This document shows positions 34,118 to 42,616 of a stretch of DNA of 64,000 nt, in pieces. The position numbers and the translations under genes were made by a program. The DNA lies in assembly GCA_017405785.1 (NCBI GenBank), contig JAFQZR010000018.1:96748-160747 (forward strand), read 5' to 3'. How positions within the stretch are numbered: position 1 is the first letter of the stretch; each line of letters starts with the position of its first letter. The notes beneath the pieces are model-generated. The model saw only the letters and a list, made by a program, of their open reading frames with translations, made no database searches and was not told the origin of the DNA. Source of the DNA: Erysipelotrichaceae bacterium. Lineage in GTDB: Bacteria; Bacillota_I; Bacilli_A; Erysipelotrichales; Erysipelotrichaceae.

Positions 34118-35406
34118 TCAGCGTTACCTAACGGCTTTCCTTCATTGAAGTTACGCGCATTTTCCAGAGTTGTTACGGCAATGGCCTGCATGGCTTCTCT
34201 GGTAAAGAAGGCCTGGTGGGATGTTAATACCAGCTGCGGGAACATCTGCAGACGGGCTGTAATTGAATGCGGTAACGGTTCATCGGATCTGTCGGTATAG
34301 ACGTTTTCGTCTTCGCCTTCATATACGTCCAGAGCTACGGCATGGAACTTGCCGTCCTTTAAAGCAGCAATCAGAGCCTCAGCATCGATCAACGGTCCTC
34401 TGGCGGTATTTACCAGCATGACGGTATCTTTCATCTTAGCGATGGCTTCGGCGTTGATCAGGTGATATGTTCCGTTTTCTCCCATGATCAGCGGAGCGTG
34501 CAGTGAGATAAGGTCTGCCTTTTCCAGCAGTTCATCCTTGGTTACATAGGTCAACAGACCTTCTTCTTCAAACTTCTTATTAGGATAAGCATCCCATCCA
34601 ATGACGGTCATGCCGTATCCCTTGGCTATGCGGGCGAAGCATTCGCCGATCTTGCCGGTACCCATGACACCGCAGACCTTGTTATGGAGGTCAACGCCTA
34701 ATAGCCCGGAAAGGGCGAAGTTGTTTTCTCTTACCTTGCGGTCAGCCTTGTGCAGACGGCGGTTAGCTTCCTGAATGATGGCCATGGCATGTTCGGCAAC
34801 AGCATACGGTGAGTAGGCAGGTACTCTGGCAACCTTAATGCCGTACTGCTTGCATCTGGCCAGATCAACGTTATTGAAACCCGCGCATCTTAACAGAATC
34901 AGTCTGATACCTTCTTCGTTCAGAACATCAATAACTTCAGCCGGAGCTTCGTCGTTGACGAATATGCAGACGGCATCATGTCCCTTGGCTAAGGAGGCTG
35001 TTTCCAGAGTCAGACGTGAACTCAGGAAAGTAATCTCACAGTTATATGTGCCCGGGCCGAAATCCTTGGCCAGTTCGGTAAAGAAAGTACGGTCATAGTC
35101 CTTGGTACCGAAGAAGGCTATCTTCAGAACCTTGACAGAACCCTCGGCCACGACATCGTCACAGAGTATTTCCTTGATTTTTTCGAGTTCTTCCTGTTCG
35201 GTCGGGCCGTCGATCCGGATGACCAGACTGTCACCTTTCTTGGCGCCTAAACCCAGGATCTGCAGAACATTATTGCCGTTGGCTTCCTTGCCGTTACAGC
35301 GCAGCATTACCTGGCTGCGGCTGTTAACACATAACTGAGCCAGAAGGGCAGCTGGGCGGGCATGAATGCCCATTGGATTTTCTACAACGCAGCGGTATTC
35401 GATCAT
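34108..35406 (-). CDS. HPr phosphocarrier domain fused to D-lactate dehydrogenase
   Basis: A 432-residue fusion. Residues 1-88 are an HPr domain with PTS phosphorylation site His15 and Arg17 (MGIHARPA) and the C-terminal helix EELEKIKEIL. The position of the HPr-kinase target Ser46 is Asn (GNNVLQILG). Residues ~93-432 are a D-isomer 2-hydroxyacid dehydrogenase of D-lactate type: KIAFFGTKDYDRTFF, NAD loop GTGKIG (249-254), and catalytic Arg336, Glu365 and His397 with the family's spacing. It would reduce pyruvate to D-lactate. AAGGAG precedes the ATG. The continuous frame and intact sites argue for a real fusion. A rhomboid gene follows with overlap. Confidence 0.93.
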   Translation of the reverse strand: MIEYRCVVENPMGIHARPAALLAQLCVNSRSQVMLRCNGKEANGNNVLQILGLGAKKGDSLVIRIDGPTEQEELEKIKEILCDDVVAEGSVKVLKIAFFGTKDYDRTFFTELAKDFGPGTYNCEITFLSSRLTLETASLAKGHDAVCIFVNDEAPAEVIDVLNEEGIRLILLRCAGFNNVDLARCKQYGIKVARVPAYSPYAVAEHAMAIIQEANRRLHKADRKVRENNFALSGLLGVDLHNKVCGVMGTGKIGECFARIAKGYGMTVIGWDAYPNKKFEEEGLLTYVTKDELLEKADLISLHAPLIMGENGTYHLINAEAIAKMKDTVMLVNTARGPLIDAEALIAALKDGKFHAVALDVYEGEDENVYTDRSDEPLPHSITARLQMFPQLVLTSHQAFFTREAMQAIAVTTLENARNFNEGKPLGNAECI

Positions 35407-35435
35407 ATTGTTATCTCCTTGTATTGTTCAATTTC

Positions 35436-35444
35436 ATTATAGCA
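35436..35444 (-). promoter_or_regulatory. Extended -10 promoter of the HPr-D-LDH gene
   Basis: On the minus strand the bases read TGC followed by TATAAT, an extended -10 box, placing the transcript start about 20 bases before the ATG at 35406. No -35 at good spacing. Confidence 0.6.
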
Positions 35445-35474
35445 TCTTTATCATCTTTTATGCTCTCAATGAAA

Positions 35475-35501
35475 TAAAAAAAGGAAACCTCGTGGTTTCC
35501 T
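35475..35501 (-). terminator. Terminator of the SPFH gene
   Basis: On the minus strand AGGAAACC pairs with GGTTTCCT and is followed by a seven-T run. It lies a few bases after the stop at 35508. Confidence 0.85.
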
Positions 35502-35507
35502 CATTCA

Positions 35508-36413
35508 TTATTTGTCTTTACCGGTCATTTCCTTGGCGGTAGTCAGCAGTGTAGCAATGTTCTGCAGCTCGCTAGGAACGATGATCTTGGTTGCCTGGCC
35601 TGATGCCATCTTTTCGTAGGTTTCCAGTGACTTCAGTGACAGGTATTCCTTGCTAGGATTGGATTCATTGATCATCTGAATGCCTCTGGCTTCAGCTTCG
35701 TAAACCTTGGCTAAAGCTTCGGCCTTACCTTCAGCTTCCGCAATCATGGCAGCCTTCTTGGCTTCAGCTCTTAAAACTGTTGATTCCTTTTCACCTTCAG
35801 CTACCAGGATGGCGCTCTTCTTTTCACCTTCAGCCTTCAGGATGGCTTCACGTCTTTCACGTTCAGCTCTCATCTGCTTTTCCATGGCTTCCTGAATGTC
35901 CTTAGGAGGGATGATGTTCTTCAGCTCAACACGGTTGACCTTGATGCCCCATGGGTCGGTGGCTTCATCCAGGATGGAACGCATCTGAGTGTTGATGATG
36001 TCTCTGGAAGTCAGGGTTTCATCGAGTTCCAAATCACCGATGATGTTACGCAGGGTAGTGGCGGTCAGGTTTTCAATAGCTGTAATAGGACCGACAACAC
36101 CGTAGGTATAGAGCTTAGGGTCTGTGATCTGGAAATATACAACGGTATCGATCTGCATTGTAACGTTATCCTTGGTGATAACCGGCTGCGGATCGAAGTC
36201 CTTGACGATTTCCTTCAGAGTGATCTTGTTGGAGACTCTGTCAACAAACGGTACCAGGAAATGGACACCGGTTGTCCAGGTGGCGTTATAGGCACCCAGT
36301 CTTTCAATGACGTAGGCTTCTGCCTGTGGTACGATTCTGATCATGTATCCTAACAGTAAGGCTACCATCAGGAAGATGACCAGGAAAATAATGATAGGGA
36401 TAAAGCTTTCCAT
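35508..36413 (-). CDS. SPFH/stomatin-family membrane protein (QmcA-like)
   Basis: A 301-residue protein with one N-terminal membrane segment (IIIFLVIFLMVALLLGYMI), then the stomatin/prohibitin domain (VPQAEAYVIERLGAYNATW, VTMQIDTVVYFQI, NLTATTLRNIIGDLELDETL) and an Ala/Glu-rich coiled coil (AEGEKKSAILVAEGEKES). SPFH proteins form membrane-attached cages or scaffolds that affect membrane protein turnover. It is 12 bases downstream of an NfeD gene, its usual partner. Confidence 0.94.
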   Translation of the reverse strand: MESFIPIIIFLVIFLMVALLLGYMIRIVPQAEAYVIERLGAYNATWTTGVHFLVPFVDRVSNKITLKEIVKDFDPQPVITKDNVTMQIDTVVYFQITDPKLYTYGVVGPITAIENLTATTLRNIIGDLELDETLTSRDIINTQMRSILDEATDPWGIKVNRVELKNIIPPKDIQEAMEKQMRAERERREAILKAEGEKKSAILVAEGEKESTVLRAEAKKAAMIAEAEGKAEALAKVYEAEARGIQMINESNPSKEYLSLKSLETYEKMASGQATKIIVPSELQNIATLLTTAKEMTGKDK

Positions 36414-36425
36414 AATTATTTCCTC

Positions 36426-36857
36426 CTATTCATCCAAAGGTTTGACAATCAGCTTTACACCGTCGATTGCCATAATTCTAACACTAGTATCTTTCTTAAC
36501 AGGCTGGTTGTCAATAGAGATACAGCTCCATGTCATACCTGCTACTGTCCGTTCTCCCCAGGATTCCGCAGTGATATCTTTGGTGATCGTTGCGGTCATT
36601 CCGATAAGTCTGTCGCTGTTGGTAGCGACAACGTTGCCGCGCAGATACTTGCTGGCTAACGGACGCACGATCAGCATGACTCCGATGGAAACTACAAAGA
36701 ATGTGATAAACTGGATGGCAGTTGTAGCCTTGAGCCAGGCCAGTATTCCGGAGACCAGGGCACCGACTGCGAACCAGATGCAGATGAGGTCGCCTAAGGT
36801 GATCACCTCAACGATTATTGAAGCGATGGCGACGAATATCCATAAATAAATCATCAT
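36426..36857 (-). CDS. NfeD-family membrane protein
   Basis: A 143-residue protein with two to three N-terminal hydrophobic segments (IYLWIFVAIASIIVEVITL, FAVGALVSGILAWL, FITFFVVSIGVMLIV) and a C-terminal OB-fold (IGMTATITKDI, GMTWSCISID). Short NfeD proteins are encoded next to SPFH/stomatin genes and are thought to act with them. It lies 12 bases upstream of the SPFH gene and 6 bases downstream of a 123-residue gene on the same strand. Confidence 0.92.
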   Translation of the reverse strand: MMIYLWIFVAIASIIVEVITLGDLICIWFAVGALVSGILAWLKATTAIQFITFFVVSIGVMLIVRPLASKYLRGNVVATNSDRLIGMTATITKDITAESWGERTVAGMTWSCISIDNQPVKKDTSVRIMAIDGVKLIVKPLDE

Positions 36858-36863
36858 TTTAAA

Positions 36864-37235
36864 CTACCCCCTGAAGATATTGTTGAGATCAACAATCAGC
36901 ATCTTCTCTTTCTCATCCCAGCTGGCCAGGAATTTGATACTGTCAAGCGGCATCTCCAGTAAGGAGGAAATGGCTGACATCATGGCCTTATTGCTGATAC
37001 GGGCATAACCGGTACCGACTGAGACCTTATGGAGATCTTCCATAGGGTAGAGGTGCAGGTCATACTCATTCTTGCTGACCGGTTTGATGGCCAGCAGCTT
37101 GTTTTCTTCATCAAGCCCTACCAGTGTCCACCTGGTATCTGCGAAATATACCGCCGCGCTGTTGTTTAGTGTAATGGCTGTATCGTTCATGGTGGCGATC
37201 ATGGTATAGGCGTTACCTTTTAACCAATGAAACAT
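36864..37235 (-). CDS. Hypothetical protein (123 aa), first gene of the SPFH-NfeD operon
   Basis: A 123-residue soluble protein (MFHWLKGNAYTMIATMNDTA...) with alternating hydrophobic residues suggesting beta structure in the first half and SNKAMMSAISSLL as a probable helix. No signal or known motif. AAGGTG 7 bases before ATG 37235 supports this start over the longer frame from 37346. It resembles PH-like or bPH small proteins in size, but that is a guess. Tight linkage to nfeD suggests a role with the SPFH complex. Confidence 0.75.
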   Translation of the reverse strand: MFHWLKGNAYTMIATMNDTAITLNNSAAVYFADTRWTLVGLDEENKLLAIKPVSKNEYDLHLYPMEDLHKVSVGTGYARISNKAMMSAISSLLEMPLDSIKFLASWDEKEKMLIVDLNNIFRG

Positions 37236-37368
37236 ATTGATCACACCTTTCTTGCCTTCATTATACTGTTTTCTTCGCGTTTTGCAAGATTTTATAAACC
37301 TTATTATTCTTATTTGTGAAAAAACTAATAATAATAACACAGGCAAAACTGTTCTTTTTATTTTGATA

Positions 37369-37374
37369 TATAAT
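37369..37374 (+). promoter_or_regulatory. -10 box of the flavin reductase cluster
   Basis: TATAAT at 37369-37374, 28 bases before ATG 37402, with GGAGG between. It excludes the much longer frame that opens at 37237. Confidence 0.5.
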
Positions 37375-37401
37375 GAAAGTACAGAAAACTGGAGGAATAA
37401 T

Positions 37402-38346
37402 ATGAGCAGTTTTAAAGATCTGAGGATTGTCGATAACTTCTACCAGACATCGGCTTTTTTCCCGATGCCTACGGTCATAATAAGCACATTGGCTGATAAC
37501 GGTCAGACCAACTGCGGTGCATACTCACTTGTCCAGCCTTATTACATCGCCGGAAAGGGGTACTATGCCATGCTGCTGGAATGCCGTAACTCATCTAATA
37601 CAGCTCAGAATATCATCAAGAGAAAGAAATGCGCTCTTAACTTCATCTATGATGACCGCAAGCTTTTTAAGCAGGCTGTAGCCCTGGGTTTCCCGGGTGA
37701 TACCACCGAACAGAAAATGAAGGACTGCATCTATACTCTGGAAGACGGCTTACGCAAGGAAGAAGATCCTGAGGGTGAATATCCGCAGGTTGTCCAGGAA
37801 TGCTTCCAGGTATTTGAGTGTACCTGGGTCGATTCCCTGGAAAACTGTGAAGATACTCCGGTAATGGCTGAGGGCATGGACCATTATGAGATGGAAAAAT
37901 ATCATGACTTCAATGGCATAACATCACCATATGGAGCTCACTTCATTCTGAAGATTGATAAGATCCTGATGAAGGAAAAATACTACAACGCCATCGTAAA
38001 CGGTGTTACCAAGAATGACTTCCCGCCGGTACCGGTAGACTACGGTTACCGTGATTCCAAGAACTTCTGGTATACCAGATCATCAATCTTCAATAAACCT
38101 ATAGGTGAACTGCTGCCGATAAGGGAAACAAGCGTTTCATCAGTAATGTATGCCGCCAAGAGAATTGATCCGGAGGTTCAGTTTACGGAAGAAGCGTGTG
38201 CCAAACTGGTCAAGGTTCCGAGAATATTCCTGCCTACAGCTCTGAAAGGCTGTGTGGCCTGGGCTAAGGAAAACGGTGTGACGCTGATTACGGCGGAACA
38301 CATGGATATAATCAATGACAAGCGTGCAAAGGAGAAGGGTAAATAA
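37402..38346 (+). CDS. Flavin reductase-like (FMN-binding split barrel) protein
   Basis: A 314-residue cytoplasmic protein. The N-terminal half shows the split-barrel pattern (PMPTVIISTLADNGQTNCGAYSL, LLECRNSSNTAQNI, KCALNFI). The C-terminal ~120 residues are an added region not typical of small flavin reductases. It probably binds FMN, but its redox partner is unknown. GGAGG lies 7 bases before ATG 37402. It is followed by a NAD(P)-binding protein in the same operon. Confidence 0.85.
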   Translation: MSSFKDLRIVDNFYQTSAFFPMPTVIISTLADNGQTNCGAYSLVQPYYIAGKGYYAMLLECRNSSNTAQNIIKRKKCALNFIYDDRKLFKQAVALGFPGDTTEQKMKDCIYTLEDGLRKEEDPEGEYPQVVQECFQVFECTWVDSLENCEDTPVMAEGMDHYEMEKYHDFNGITSPYGAHFILKIDKILMKEKYYNAIVNGVTKNDFPPVPVDYGYRDSKNFWYTRSSIFNKPIGELLPIRETSVSSVMYAAKRIDPEVQFTEEACAKLVKVPRIFLPTALKGCVAWAKENGVTLITAEHMDIINDKRAKEKGK

Positions 38347-38347
38347 C

Positions 38348-39199
38348 ATGAAAGTAGCATTAGCGGGAGCTTTCGGTAATCTGGGAGCTGACATCTTAAA
38401 AGAACTCATCAAACAGGGCCATGAAGTCATAGCCGCTGACCTGAAGGAAAGAGAGATTGAGGGAATACAGGGCAAGTATACATTTGTACCAATCGATGCC
38501 CGTAATCCTAAGACATTAAAAGGTGTATGTGACGGCTGTGAGGTAGCCATTACAACCATGGGTCTTACCACCGGAAGCAAGACTGTAACTGCCTACGATA
38601 TTGACTATCAGGGCAACCTGAACTTCCTCAACGAAGCTTTATGTGCCGGTGTTAAACACTTCAATTTCGTGTCAGTCATCAGAGCTGACGAAGCACCGGA
38701 TGTACCGATGCTGGATGCCAAGGCCAAATTCGAAGTCAAATTAAAGGAAAGCGGCATCAAGTATACCATCTACAGACCGACAGGTTATTTCTATGATATC
38801 GCCAAGGTCTTCAAGCCGATGATTGAAAAGGGCAAGGTATCTCTGTTAGGTGCCGGAGACAAGGTCTGCAACGTCATTGATACTCCTGATTTCGCGGAAT
38901 TCATCGTTCTGCATATGTGCGATGACAACAAGACATACAATATCGGTGGCAAGGAAACCTATACCTATAAGCAGATCGCAGAACTGTGTGCTGAAGCAGC
39001 AGGTAAGGAAATCAAGATCTCCAGTGCTCCTGCTTGGTTATTCGATGTACTGGCTTGGGTCAACAAGGTTCAGAAGACCGGCAGAGACGGCATCCTGAAG
39101 TTCTCCAAGTTCATCATGACTCACGACCTGGATGGCGATACCGCCTATGGCAAAGCCAGCTTCAAGGAATATCTGAAAGAGTATTTCGGAGGTAAATAA
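38348..39199 (+). CDS. NAD(P)-binding atypical/extended SDR protein
   Basis: A 283-residue Rossmann-fold protein. The N-terminal VALAGAFGNLGADILKEL is a GxxGxxG dinucleotide loop, DARNPKTLKGVCDGCEVAI resembles NmrA-like and extended SDR proteins, and YTIYRPTGYFYDI contains a Tyr in the active-site region. The active-site YxxxK is not clearly kept, so a redox-sensing or non-classical activity is possible. It starts 1 base after the flavin reductase-like gene, with AAAGGAGAAGG upstream. Confidence 0.85.
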   Translation: MKVALAGAFGNLGADILKELIKQGHEVIAADLKEREIEGIQGKYTFVPIDARNPKTLKGVCDGCEVAITTMGLTTGSKTVTAYDIDYQGNLNFLNEALCAGVKHFNFVSVIRADEAPDVPMLDAKAKFEVKLKESGIKYTIYRPTGYFYDIAKVFKPMIEKGKVSLLGAGDKVCNVIDTPDFAEFIVLHMCDDNKTYNIGGKETYTYKQIAELCAEAAGKEIKISSAPAWLFDVLAWVNKVQKTGRDGILKFSKFIMTHDLDGDTAYGKASFKEYLKEYFGGK

Positions 39200-39200
39200 C

Positions 39201-40013
39201 ATGTATCCTGTTTTCCCAAAAATAATGTGGGTATTACTGGCAGTGTGTGCCGTACTTACCCTGGTTGGCTATTATAAATTCGTCTGGTTCATGTCAGTAG
39301 GCTATGGTCTGGCAGTATGGGGTATCGGTTTAACCCTGATCATTGCCTTCCGGTCCAATATTACGGCACCTACCGTCGTCATGTGCGTGATCATGATGCT
39401 GTACGGTCTCAGACTGGCATTGTTCCTCTTACTGAGAGAATTAAAGAACAAGTCCTATAAGAAGAGAGTCGACCGGATCGTCAAGGAATCCACCGGCGAA
39501 AAGAAGATCCCTATCTTTGTCAGCATCGCTGTATGGATCTATGTCGCCTTTGAATATGTCTTCCAGACATCCGCTGTTACTTACCGTCTGGTAAATGGAG
39601 ACAAGGGCGGTACCGTTGCCTGGATCGCCATTGTGATAATGGCTCTGGGTGTAGCCATTGAATCACTGGCTGACAAGCAGAAATCCGATGCCAAGGCCAA
39701 GAATCCTAACCGTTTCTGCGACACGGGATTATACAAGATCGTCAGATGTCCTAACTATTTCGGCGAACTTACTTTCTGGTTCGGTGTAACCATTTCCGGT
39801 ATCGGGGCTGTTAAGGGTGCGCAGTGGATCATTGTTATCATCGGCTGGCTTCTGATACTGTATGTCATGTTATCAGGTGCCAAGAGACTGGAAAAGCGTC
39901 AGAACAAGAATTACGGAGATGACCCTGAATATCAGGCATATTACAAGAAAACTCCGGCCATCTTCCCGTTTGTTCCGCTTTACAGTCTGGAGAAAATCAA
40001 CTGGATCAAATAG
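39201..40013 (+). CDS. DUF1295 / steroid 5-alpha reductase-like membrane protein
   Basis: A 270-residue polytopic membrane protein with about six hydrophobic segments. The C-terminal signature FCDTGLYKIVRCPNYFGELTFWFGV and EYQAYYKKTPAIFPFVP is that of the DUF1295/isoprenylcysteine methyltransferase-like group. Related proteins reduce or methylate lipids or steroids using NADPH or SAM; which applies is unknown. A preceding redox and a Rossmann protein in the same operon favour a reductive lipid reaction, by inference only. Confidence 0.88.
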   Translation: MYPVFPKIMWVLLAVCAVLTLVGYYKFVWFMSVGYGLAVWGIGLTLIIAFRSNITAPTVVMCVIMMLYGLRLALFLLLRELKNKSYKKRVDRIVKESTGEKKIPIFVSIAVWIYVAFEYVFQTSAVTYRLVNGDKGGTVAWIAIVIMALGVAIESLADKQKSDAKAKNPNRFCDTGLYKIVRCPNYFGELTFWFGVTISGIGAVKGAQWIIVIIGWLLILYVMLSGAKRLEKRQNKNYGDDPEYQAYYKKTPAIFPFVPLYSLEKINWIK

Positions 40014-40023
40014 GAGGTAATCC

Positions 40024-40623
40024 ATGAACAGCATAAGCGTGCCAATGGCCATTATTGACTTCATTCCTGTATTGCTGTTTTTCATTACTGCTATAATCCT
40101 GCAGCGAGATCTTTATTATAAAATGAGCAAGGGAGCCTTTGCCTTACTGGCAGCCGGCAGCATCATGGTGCTGATCGGAGGTATTTATAAAGCAGGCTGG
40201 AAGATACTATATGCTCTGGAGATATGTGATTATCAGGCTATCAATACTGCTTTTTTCCCGATGCAGGGGCCAGGATTCCTTCTGTTCTTCTTAGGCCTGT
40301 TATTCAGCGGCAATAAGAGGAAAGATACTGCAGCCGTAGCTGTTGTTCCTTATACCAGCAATCTTCCGTTCATTATCATGCAGGTTATCGGTTTAGGCGG
40401 TGCTCAGATGGTACTGATGGTAAAGGCCTTGAAGCTGAAGAAGAAAAATGCGGCAATACTGTTTATTGTGTCATTTATCTTCATGCTGGGAATGGGCTAT
40501 CTGGGCAGCAAGTTTGATTCTTCCAGCAAGATGAACTGGATCGCTCAGGTTACCAACATCATATCCGAAGCAGCTTTGTTAGCCGGTGTGGTGATTCTGC
40601 ATAAAGCAGGCCTGGATAAATAG
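40024..40623 (+). CDS. Hypothetical membrane protein (199 aa)
   Basis: A 199-residue membrane protein with about six hydrophobic stretches (VAMAIIDFIPVLLFFITAII region, AFALLAAGSIMVLIGGIY, GFLLFFLGLLFSG, FIIMQVIGLGGAQMVLMV, ILFIVSFIFMLGMGYLG). No family recognised. GGAGG precedes ATG 40024. It is the last gene of the four-gene cluster and ends in a terminator. Confidence 0.82.
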   Translation: MNSISVPMAIIDFIPVLLFFITAIILQRDLYYKMSKGAFALLAAGSIMVLIGGIYKAGWKILYALEICDYQAINTAFFPMQGPGFLLFFLGLLFSGNKRKDTAAVAVVPYTSNLPFIIMQVIGLGGAQMVLMVKALKLKKKNAAILFIVSFIFMLGMGYLGSKFDSSSKMNWIAQVTNIISEAALLAGVVILHKAGLDK

Positions 40624-40629
40624 ATAAAT

Positions 40630-40660
40630 AGATTCTGTCCTTACCGGCAGAGTCTTTTTT
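40630..40660 (+). terminator. Terminator of the flavin-reductase/DUF1295 cluster
   Basis: AGATTCTG (40630-40637) pairs with CAGAGTCT (40648-40655, one G:T) and is followed by TTTTT. Confidence 0.75.
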
Positions 40661-40692
40661 ATGTGCGGATATATAAAAATATTTATCCTTTA

Positions 40693-40701
40693 TGTTAAAA
40701 T
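40693..40701 (+). promoter_or_regulatory. Extended -10 promoter of ispD
   Basis: TGT followed by TAAAAT (40696-40701). It lies across an alternative ATG at 40692 and so supports the start at 40731. Confidence 0.5.
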
Positions 40702-40730
40702 GTAGACAGCAAAAAAAACGGGAGGTTTCC

Positions 40731-41378
40731 ATGAATTATTCCGCAGTTATAACCGCAGCCGGATCATCAACGCGTTTCAACCGGGGCATCTCCAAGATGC
40801 TGCATATCTTCAGTAACGGTGAGACAGTCATCGACAGAACACTGAAGCCTTTTCTGGCTGATGAAGAGTGCAGGGAGATAGTCGTTGTCTGTACACCGCA
40901 GATTCAGAACTATCTGTCAGATGTCTATAAAGATGACAGATTGAGTTACTGTGAAGGCGGTGAATCTCGCAGTGAAAGCGTGTATAACGGTTTACAGCAC
41001 TGTCATGAAAAGATCGTATTGGTTCATGACGGGGCCAGATGTTATCTGGAAAAGGAGGATCTGGAAAACCTCAAGAAAGCTGTTTCTTTAAATAACGGAG
41101 CCATCCTTGTCGGCAGCATGTATGATACGGTAAAGATGGTGGAAAACGGCAAAGTGGTCTCAACCATTGACCGCAATCAGTTAAAGAGGGCTCAGACACC
41201 GCAGGGATTCCCTCTGGAAGAACTGCTGAAGTGTTACCGGAAAGCTCAGAAAGACGGCTTTACGGGAACTGATGAGTCATCACTGTTTGAAAGATACAGT
41301 GAGATGGAAGTGCTCTGTGTGGAAAGCAGGGGACACAATACAAAAGTAACAGTCATAGATGATGTAAGGAGTGATTGA
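40731..41378 (+). CDS. ispD: 2-C-methyl-D-erythritol 4-phosphate cytidylyltransferase
   Basis: A 215-residue nucleotidyltransferase of the MEP isoprenoid pathway, making CDP-methylerythritol. The N-terminal AVITAAGSSTRFNRGISKML is the GT-A nucleotide loop, LVHDGARCYL binds metal and CTP, and RAQTPQGFPLEEL and TGTDESSLFE are family blocks. It could also be a related polyol cytidylyltransferase such as TarI, though no teichoic acid genes are near. GGGAGG precedes the ATG. The Xaa-Pro peptidase gene starts 1 base later. Confidence 0.88.
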   Translation: MNYSAVITAAGSSTRFNRGISKMLHIFSNGETVIDRTLKPFLADEECREIVVVCTPQIQNYLSDVYKDDRLSYCEGGESRSESVYNGLQHCHEKIVLVHDGARCYLEKEDLENLKKAVSLNNGAILVGSMYDTVKMVENGKVVSTIDRNQLKRAQTPQGFPLEELLKCYRKAQKDGFTGTDESSLFERYSEMEVLCVESRGHNTKVTVIDDVRSD

Positions 41379-41379
41379 C

Positions 41380-42615
41380 ATGTATAAAGAGAGAAGAGAA
41401 AAACTGCGGCAGCAGATGCCGGATTATTCAATTACCGTAATGTTTTCAGGCAGACCGGTGCATGGTGACGGGGATGAGTTTTATCCATTCAAGGTAAACC
41501 GTACCTTCTACTACTTTACCGGCATAGAGAGAGACAACATGACTCTGGTCATGTTCAAGCATCCTGGCAAGGTTCAGGAAATACTGTTCATCGAACCGTT
41601 TGACCCGGTCATGGCCAAGTGGGTCGGTGCCAAGATGCTTCCTGAGGAAGCCAAAGAGATCAGCGGTGTCGCTGATGTCAGATTTGTTGATGAACTTGAG
41701 GGTACTCTCAACAGCTTCATCAGCAATTACGGCAAGTTTGAGACTATTACCTTATGCGGTGAACTGTCTAAGATGGAACTGCATCAGAAACTCTGGGTAT
41801 CCGAGCTGTTTAATACGCTGAAGCGGGAATATCCTGATGTAGTAGTAAAGAACATTGCGGCTAACACAGCCAGACTGCGCATGGTAAAGGATGAAGAAGA
41901 AATCAAACTTATGAAAAAGGCCATTGCGGTTACCAATAACGGCATCAAGGCCATGATGAAAGGCTCCAGAGAAAACATCAGTGAAAATGAGCTGGAAGCT
42001 TATTTTGACTTTATTCTGAAATGTCATAACTGTGAACATGCCTTCAGCACCATTTGTGCTTCCGGAAAGAACGCTACGGTTCTTCACTACGGTGCCAATA
42101 ACATGGTATCCCAGCCGGGTGACATGGTTCTGATTGACTTAGGTGCAGCATATAAACTGTATAACGCAGATATCAGCCGTACCTTCCCGATCAACGGAAA
42201 GTTCTCTGACAGACAGAAGGAAGTCTATCAGACAGTCTTAAGAGCTAACAAGATGGTTCAGGAAACAGTCAGACCTGGCATGACCTTAAGAGAACTGAAT
42301 GCCAAGGTCATCGAATTCTATCAGCAGGAACTGCCGAAGATCGGCCTGCTGCAGAATGGCGACACCGTAAGAGATTATTACTGGCACAGCGTATCACATC
42401 ATCTGGGTCTGGAAACCCACGATGTCTCACTGCTGGATGAACCATTAAGAGTCGGTAATGTCATTACTGACGAACCTGGGCTTTACCTTGAAGAAGAAGG
42501 AATCGGCGTACGTATTGAAGATGACATCATGATCACTGAAGACGGATGCATCAATCTGAGCAGCGAGATCATGAAGGAAGTGGAAGACATCGAAGCATTC
42601 ATGGCCAGAAGATAA
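41380..42615 (+). CDS. Xaa-Pro aminopeptidase (M24B family)
   Basis: A 411-residue metallopeptidase removing N-terminal residues before proline. The AMP_N domain is at ~1-150 (FSGRPVHGDGDEFYPFKVNRTFYY). The pita-bread domain contains the metal ligands Asp in LIDLGAAY and NADISRTFP, His in HSVSHHLGLETHD, Glu in DEPGLYLEEEGIGVRIEDD. AAGGAG is 8 bases before ATG 41380, preferred over GTG 41371. It forms an operon with ispD and the PAP2 gene. Confidence 0.93.
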   Translation: MYKERREKLRQQMPDYSITVMFSGRPVHGDGDEFYPFKVNRTFYYFTGIERDNMTLVMFKHPGKVQEILFIEPFDPVMAKWVGAKMLPEEAKEISGVADVRFVDELEGTLNSFISNYGKFETITLCGELSKMELHQKLWVSELFNTLKREYPDVVVKNIAANTARLRMVKDEEEIKLMKKAIAVTNNGIKAMMKGSRENISENELEAYFDFILKCHNCEHAFSTICASGKNATVLHYGANNMVSQPGDMVLIDLGAAYKLYNADISRTFPINGKFSDRQKEVYQTVLRANKMVQETVRPGMTLRELNAKVIEFYQQELPKIGLLQNGDTVRDYYWHSVSHHLGLETHDVSLLDEPLRVGNVITDEPGLYLEEEGIGVRIEDDIMITEDGCINLSSEIMKEVEDIEAFMARR

Positions 42616-42616
42616 G

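Noticed and set aside
41371..41379. GTG start for the Xaa-Pro peptidase
   Set aside because: It overlaps the AAGGAG ribosome site; ATG 41380 has the correct spacing.
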